From Pseudomonas marginalis (lineage in GTDB: Bacteria; Pseudomonadota; Gammaproteobacteria; Pseudomonadales; Pseudomonadaceae): a DNA stretch of 64,000 nt. Of the stretch, positions 60,201-64,000 are shown piece by piece (position 1 is the first letter of the stretch; the number at the start of each line of letters is the position of its first letter). The stretch is from assembly GCF_900105325.1 (NCBI RefSeq), contig NZ_FNSU01000003.1, positions 2,604,001-2,668,000 on the forward strand, written 5' to 3'. The notes beneath the pieces were generated by a model. That model worked only from the letters and a program-made list of their open reading frames with translations. It had not been told where the DNA came from and ran no database searches. The translations under genes were made by a program, and so were the position numbers.

Positions 60201-61173
60201 TGTGCTTGAGCTGGGCCTTGCGCAGCATCTCGGCTGCATCGCGAATCTCGCGCTCGCCGGGCAAAAATACCAGCACGTCACCAGGGCTGCGGCGTTCGCT
60301 GCGCTCATAGGCGGCGATTTCGTCGAGGGTGGCGAGGATCGCCTGATCGACGGTCAGGTCGTCTTCGACACGGTTGCCCTCCTCGTCCTGTTCCAGGGTC
60401 AGCGGGCGGTACCAGGTGTCCACCGGGAAGGTGCGGCCCGAGACCTCGACAATCGGTGCGTCGTCGAAGTGCTTGGAAAAACGCTCCAGGTCGATGGTCG
60501 CCGAAGTGATGATAACTTTCAGGTCCGGACGACGCGGCAGCAGGGTTTTCAGGTAACCCAGCAGGAAGTCGATGTTCAGGCTGCGTTCGTGGGCTTCGTC
60601 GACGATGATCGTGTCGTAGCGTTCCAGGTAACGGTCGTTCTGGGTTTCCGCCAGCAGGATACCGTCGGTCATCAGCTTGATCAGGGTGTTGGCGTCGCTT
60701 TGGTCTTCGAAGCGCACCTGATAGCCGACCAACGTGCCCAGCGGCGTGGCCAACTCTTCGGCGACGCGGCTGGCGACGCTGCGCGCAGCGATCCGACGTG
60801 GTTGGGTATGGCCGATCAGGCCATATTGGCCGCGGCCGATCTCCAGGCAGATCTTCGGCAACTGGGTGGTCTTGCCCGAGCCGGTTTCGCCGGCAATGAT
60901 CAGCACCTGATGCTTTTGCAGCGCGTCCTTGATCTCATCGCGCTTGGCCGCGATCGGCAAACTGTCGTCGTAACGAATCACCGGCAGGCTGGCGCGCCGC
61001 GCCGTGACCTGGGCGCAGGACGCCTGCATGCGCGTGACCCACTGCGCCAGCTTCTCCTCGTCGGGCTTCTTGCGCAGCTCAAGCAGTTGCCGCCGCAAGC
61101 GGTGACGGTCGGCGAGCATGGCGTGGTCGAGGTTTTTCAGCAGTTGGTCGATAGCGGGCGCTTGGTCAGTCAT
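57262..61173 (-). CDS. hrpA: ATP-dependent RNA helicase HrpA
   Basis: 1303 residues, full length for the DEAH-box HrpA family. Walker A (IAGETGSGKTTQLPKICLE, about 92-110), DEAH (IIVDEAHERSLNIDFLLGYL), SAT (VIITSATIDLERFS), TNVAETSLTVPGIRYVID and QRKGRCGRVEPGICIRLY are all present. HA2 and OB-fold domains follow, then the long DUF3418 C-terminal domain unique to bacterial HrpA. HrpA resolves stalled or collided ribosomes and processes mRNA. It is a single gene; a REP element lies at its 3' side and a repeat at its 5' side. Confidence 0.96.
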   Translation of the reverse strand: MTDQAPAIDQLLKNLDHAMLADRHRLRRQLLELRKKPDEEKLAQWVTRMQASCAQVTARRASLPVIRYDDSLPIAAKRDEIKDALQKHQVLIIAGETGSGKTTQLPKICLEIGRGQYGLIGHTQPRRIAARSVASRVAEELATPLGTLVGYQVRFEDQSDANTLIKLMTDGILLAETQNDRYLERYDTIIVDEAHERSLNIDFLLGYLKTLLPRRPDLKVIITSATIDLERFSKHFDDAPIVEVSGRTFPVDTWYRPLTLEQDEEGNRVEDDLTVDQAILATLDEIAAYERSERRSPGDVLVFLPGEREIRDAAEMLRKAQLKHTEILPLYARLSPAEQQRIFQSHPGRRVVLATNVAETSLTVPGIRYVIDSGTARISRYSYRAKVQRLPIEAISQASANQRKGRCGRVEPGICIRLYSEEDFIGRPEFTDPEILRTNLAAVILQMLHLRLGEITDFPFIEPPDGKAISDGFNLLQELSAVDRNSQLTPLGRQLARLPVDPRMGRMLLEAAKLGSLQEVLIVASAMSIQDPRERPPERQQAADQAHAQWKDADSDFAGLVNLWRGFEEQRQALTASPLRNWCRKNFLNYLRLREWRDSHRQLSLICRDMQLTVNKEPADFPKLHKAVLSGLLSQIGQKTEDGDYLGARQRRFWIHPSSGIGKKRPQWLMTAELVETTKLYARMVAKIDADWIEPLAGHLIKKNHFEPHWEKKRGQVVAFEQITLFGLIVVGRRPVHYGPIDPVVSRELFIREGLVRGEIQSRAKCLTANQQLLEQLDELEAKARRRDILADEETLYAFYDARLPAEIHQTATFDSWYKVNSQKDPQLLIMREEDVLAREASEVTAAHYPDTLHLGDLELALSYHFEPNHPRDGVTLRVPAPLLPALPPERLEWLVPGVIEAKCIALVRNLPKALRKNFVPVPDFVKAALQRIEFGQGSLPQALGRELLRMTGARVSDEAWAEAAQQVENHLKMNLEVVDGQGKFLGEGRDLAELTARFVEASQAALAVPHTAKSQQPVEAKVFAAVAEKTQQKIAGLSMTVYPALVEENGTVKEGRFSTAAEAEFQHRRALQRLLMQQLAEPAKFMRGKLPGLTELGLMYRELGRIDALVEDILLASLDTCVLEGEASLPRDGAGLAALAERKRGSWTEHAERLARLTLDVLKLWHGLQKRFKGKIDLAQAVALNDIKQQLSNLVYPGFVRETPAQWFKELPRFLKAIELRLEKLPGQVQKDRVWSSELGGLWAQYQNRLNKHTQEGKRDPQLELYRWWLEEYRVSLFAQQLGTKVPISDKRLSKQWSLVEA

Positions 61174-61239
61174 CGGGTACGCAAAGGTCGTCTATTTATG
61201 CAGGGTGCGGATTGTCGCAGAAAAGCAGCTGCGAGCGGC

Positions 61240-61293
61240 AAGCTTCAAGCGGCAAGTCAGGGCGGATCTGCTTTTACTTGCCGCTTTGAGCTT
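61240..61293. repeat. Inverted repeat (AAGCTTCAAGC type) touching the aceK stop
   Basis: AAGCTTCAAGCGGCAAGT is mirrored by ACTTGCCGCTTTGAGCTT with two mismatches. Same family as 858-920. Its right end covers the first two bases of the aceK stop codon, so the last aceK bases are part of the stem. Confidence 0.75.
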
Positions 61294-63007
61294 ATGGCTG
61301 CTCTTTTCTTTTATAAGGGAAGACATCGATCACTTTGCCTGCACGAATCGCATCCTGCAGGCCTTTCCAATAATCAGCGTTATACAGCTCGCCATGCAGT
61401 TCATCGAACAGCTTGCGCTGGCCGGCGTCGGCGAACAGGAACGGCGGGAATTCTTCCGGGAACACGTCCAGCGGGCCGATGGAGTACCAGGGCTCCGAGG
61501 CCATTTCATCCTCGGGCGTGCGCGGCGCGGGGATGTGGCGGAAGTTGGCTTCGGTGAGAAAGCAGATTTCGTCGTAGTCGTAGAACACCACGCGACCGTG
61601 ACGGGTGACGCCGAAGTTCTTCAGCAGCATGTCGCCGGGGAAGATGTTCGCTGCCGCCAGTTGCTTGATCGCCAGGCCGTAGTCTTCCAGGGCTTCGCGC
61701 ACCTGGGCGGGGTTGGCGTTTTCCAGGTAGAGGTTGAGCGGGGTCATGCGCCGTTCGGTCCAGCAGTGGCGGATCAGTACCGTATCGCCTTCCACTTCGA
61801 CGGTGCCGGCAGCGACGTCCAGCAGTTCAGCCAGGCACTCGGGCTCGAACTTGCCCAGGGGAAAGCGGAAGTCGGCAAACTCCTGGGTATCGGCCATGCG
61901 CCCGACGCGATCGACGCTTTTGACCAGGCGGTACTTCTCGATCACCGTGGCGCGGTTGACGTTTTTCGACGGTGAAAAACGGTCCTTGATGATCTTGAAC
62001 ACGGTATTGAAGCCCGGCAGGGTGAACACGCTCATGACCATGCCACGCACGCCGGGGGCCATGATGAATTGATCGTCGGTGGTGGCCAGGTGGTTGATCA
62101 GCGCGCGGTAGAACTCCGACTTGCCGTGTTTGTAGAAACCAATCGAGGTGTACAGCTCGGCAATGTGCTTGCCCGGCAGGATGCGTTTGAGAAAGCCGAT
62201 AAATTCCGCCGGCACCGGCACGTCGACCATGAAGTAGGAACGGGTGAACGAAAAGATGATCGACACCTCGGCCTCGTCGGTGATCAGCGCATCGATCTGG
62301 ATGCCCTGGCCTTCGCGGTGCAGCAGCGGAATCACCAGGGGCCATTGTTCGTCGCGGGTGTAGATGCGCCCGACGAGGTAGGCGCCTTTGTTGCGGTAGA
62401 GCACCGAGGAAAACAGCTCGACCTTGAGGTCCGGGTCCTTGCACACCCAGTCCGGCAGGTTTTCCCGCAGTTGGGTTTCGAGGCGACCCAGGTCGGTTGC
62501 CAGGTCGGCGTAGGGCTCGCTGAAACGATAGTCGGCAAAAATCTGCGCGAGTATCTCGGGAATCTGGCCGGCGGGCGCGTAGGTATGGGTTTGTGCCGCC
62601 CGTGCCCGGCGCAGGCTCGGCCGCGTGGTGTGGATGAACATGCAGCCGTCGCTGATCAGGTCATGGCTGAACAGGCCGCAGAAGATCGAGTTGTACCAGG
62701 TCTCGGACAGCTCATCGTCAAAACGCAGGTCGATCAGGCCGATATAGGCGCTTTTCACCAGCGGCCACAGGTCAATGTCGAGCAATGCGCTGCCCTCGAA
62801 GTTCGCGCGCAGGCGCGCGCTCACTTCACCGACCTTGTCTTCGTACAGGTTGATCCGCGCCGCCGATGCCGCCTGCCCCTGTTGCCACTGGGCCTTTTCG
62901 AAACGCTCGCGGGCGCCATCGGTGATCTGGCGAAAGTGCTCGCGGTAATCGTCGAAGCCTTCGAGGATAGTGCGGGCGATAGCGAGGGCAGGCGTGGATG
63001 GCGACAT
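61292..63007 (-). CDS. aceK: Isocitrate dehydrogenase kinase/phosphatase
   Basis: 571 residues from the ATG at 63007 (MSPSTPALAIARTILEGFDD). AceK phosphorylates isocitrate dehydrogenase to switch carbon to the glyoxylate shunt during growth on acetate or fatty acids, and also removes the phosphate. The regulatory half (1-300) is followed by a protein-kinase-like half with MSVFTLPGFNTVFKIIKDRF (ATP loop and Lys), GVTRHGRVVFYDYDEICFLT and the ANFRHIPAPRTPEDEMAS tail. It stands alone here, not with aceBA, as usual in Pseudomonas. Confidence 0.95.
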   Translation of the reverse strand: MSPSTPALAIARTILEGFDDYREHFRQITDGARERFEKAQWQQGQAASAARINLYEDKVGEVSARLRANFEGSALLDIDLWPLVKSAYIGLIDLRFDDELSETWYNSIFCGLFSHDLISDGCMFIHTTRPSLRRARAAQTHTYAPAGQIPEILAQIFADYRFSEPYADLATDLGRLETQLRENLPDWVCKDPDLKVELFSSVLYRNKGAYLVGRIYTRDEQWPLVIPLLHREGQGIQIDALITDEAEVSIIFSFTRSYFMVDVPVPAEFIGFLKRILPGKHIAELYTSIGFYKHGKSEFYRALINHLATTDDQFIMAPGVRGMVMSVFTLPGFNTVFKIIKDRFSPSKNVNRATVIEKYRLVKSVDRVGRMADTQEFADFRFPLGKFEPECLAELLDVAAGTVEVEGDTVLIRHCWTERRMTPLNLYLENANPAQVREALEDYGLAIKQLAAANIFPGDMLLKNFGVTRHGRVVFYDYDEICFLTEANFRHIPAPRTPEDEMASEPWYSIGPLDVFPEEFPPFLFADAGQRKLFDELHGELYNADYWKGLQDAIRAGKVIDVFPYKRKEQP

Positions 63008-63397
63008 GCGGGAAACCTCGAGCGGGCATCTGGGATGCCCTGAGCTTAGCCAGTGTACGCAGGCAGGAGAAGGGTCATTTTTTGCACTGACTTGTACAGC
63101 TCCGTTCATTTCGTACATTTATTTTCAATTTTTTAATTCGACCGAACGGTCAATAAACGCACCTCACAGTCGATCCGCGTTTGATCCACAGGCCTTGAGC
63201 GCCGTGGCCTGGCAGGTAGAAGCCGAAAAACCGCCAACCAGAACGGCCGCGGGTCCTCCATAGGGCTTTGGATCCAACTAAGGGAAACCCCGATTACTAC
63301 CTTGATGGCACTTTGATATATAGCGCGCCCTCTCCCACCCTAACAAGGTCCGAAGACCGACCCGGGAGCAGGTTCTAATCGCCCAAGGAGCATTGAG
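63008..63397. other. Divergent aceK / chemoreceptor intergenic region
   Basis: 390 bases without a gene. It carries the outward promoters, the GACCGAACGGTC dyad at 63140-63151 in an AT-rich stretch on the aceK side, and an A/T patch with TATATA at about 63317 on the chemoreceptor side. I cannot define a -35 for either. Confidence 0.5.
63140..63151. promoter_or_regulatory. GACCG-AA-CGGTC dyad upstream of aceK
   Basis: A perfect 5-bp inverted repeat with a two-base spacer, about 130 bases before the aceK ATG, flanked by TT and AA. This resembles TetR-family operators, but no TetR gene is near. Confidence 0.4.
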
Positions 63398-64000
63398 ATG
63401 TCATTGAGGAATATGAGGATCGGTCTGCGTGCCAGTCTGAGTTTTGGGGTTTTGGCCAGCTTGCTGGTGATTGTGGGAATGTTTGGCCTGGGCCAGATGG
63501 CCAAGCTGCGGGAAAGCGCGCTGGTCATTGAACAAACCTGGATGCCGAGCATCGAGAATATCCATGACAGCGCAGCCTTGGTGGCCACTGTCCGCCTGGA
63601 GTCCCTGCGCCTGGTGAGCACCGACGAGTCTCGCGTGCGTGAGACCAGCAGAGGCCTGATCACCCGCACCAGCAGCGAACTGCAAGCCCTGCTCGAGCGC
63701 CATGAAACCTTGCTGAGCAATGACGAAGAGCGCGAACTGCTGAAAACCCTCAAGGCCAATGTCGCGACATACCTGGCCATCGTCGGGCAGATGGTTGCGT
63801 TGGTGGACAAGGATCAACAGCAAGACGCCCTCGACCTGCTCGTCAGCCGCCTCGCCCCCCAGGGCACGATCCTGAGCCAGAGCCTGGAAAACCTGATCGT
63901 CTTTAACCAGAACGGCGTGGAAGCGGCGGCCGATTCGGCCGCACAGATGTATTCGAGCGCACAGTGGATTGTCGGCCTGATTATCGCAGTCGCACTGATC
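63398..64000 (+). CDS. Methyl-accepting chemotaxis protein, N-terminal part
   Basis: The first 201 residues are in the window, and the frame is still open at the right edge. The ATG follows CAAGGAG at seven bases. A first membrane helix (about 8-32: RASLSFGVLASLLVIVGMFG) is followed by a periplasmic four-helix-bundle ligand domain of about 155 residues, containing a WMPSIENIHDSAALVATVRL segment typical of 4HB_MCP sensors. A second membrane helix begins at about 188 (WIVGLIIAVALI). HAMP and signalling domains should follow outside. The ligand is unknown. Confidence 0.88.
   Translation, partial: MSLRNMRIGLRASLSFGVLASLLVIVGMFGLGQMAKLRESALVIEQTWMPSIENIHDSAALVATVRLESLRLVSTDESRVRETSRGLITRTSSELQALLERHETLLSNDEERELLKTLKANVATYLAIVGQMVALVDKDQQQDALDLLVSRLAPQGTILSQSLENLIVFNQNGVEAAADSAAQMYSSAQWIVGLIIAVALI

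Noticed and set aside
57385..61557. A 1390-codon open frame on the plus strand opposite hrpA and beyond
   Set aside because: It is a shadow frame of GC-rich DNA: composition is dominated by Gln/His/Arg/Leu with no domain, while the minus strand encodes a full HrpA with all motifs.

Overview
This 64 kb window is a gene-dense, GC-rich bacterial chromosome segment with no rRNA, tRNA, CRISPR array, phage or insertion sequence that I can see. Gene content, local gene order, REP-type repeats (inverted GTGGGAGGGGGC / GTAGGAGCGAGC elements) and many Pseudomonas-restricted small proteins point to the Pseudomonas fluorescens group. Several blocks follow the order I remember from P. aeruginosa: purMN-DUF2066-hda; cysM-rlmD-relA-mazG; gbuR-gbuA-transporters-PA1414; azoR-LysR-hydrolase-ppiA-ABC; fabH2-ECF sigma.

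Layout. 1-15 kb is core: a truncated sugar dehydrogenase, two NlpC/P60 lipoproteins, hda, an AI-2E permease, DUF2066, purM-purN, DUF3108, then mazG, relA, rlmD and cysM. 15-28 kb is nitrogen-compound uptake and catabolism: DTW tRNA-modifying enzyme, gbuR/gbuA (guanidinobutyrase) with a SnoaL-like protein and two permeases, an unusual two-Rossmann-domain fusion protein, a PA1414-type small protein with a candidate Anr-controlled leader RNA, a PtrR-like LysR regulator, an MFS protein and a second NCS1 permease. 28-39 kb holds cvfB, a TorF porin, a DUF6279 lipoprotein, copABCD copper resistance, a DEAD-box helicase and a YbdG-type mechanosensitive channel.

39.1-45.4 kb is the accessory locus of greatest interest. 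A five-gene operon encodes an SznF-like enzyme (heme-oxygenase-like di-iron domain plus C-terminal cupin), a Rieske ferredoxin, an MFS transporter, an ATP-grasp ligase and a solo B3/4 (PheRS-beta editing-type) protein. A convergent EamA exporter and Lrp/AsnC regulator follow, and a 15-bp Lrp-like palindrome precedes the first gene. In the SznF-like protein all seven di-iron ligands and the three cupin histidines can be placed at SznF spacing. I infer a small N-N bonded (N-nitroso or diazeniumdiolate) amino acid or dipeptide pathway with its own electron donor, ligase, export and possibly a tRNA-proofreading self-protection factor.

45.5-64 kb returns to core genes: azoR, a LysR regulator, an alpha/beta hydrolase, ppiA, an ABC exporter, aquaporin Z, a FemAB-like acyltransferase, an outer-membrane porin, fabH2 with an ECF sigma/anti-sigma pair, hrpA, aceK, and the start of a chemoreceptor that runs off the end.
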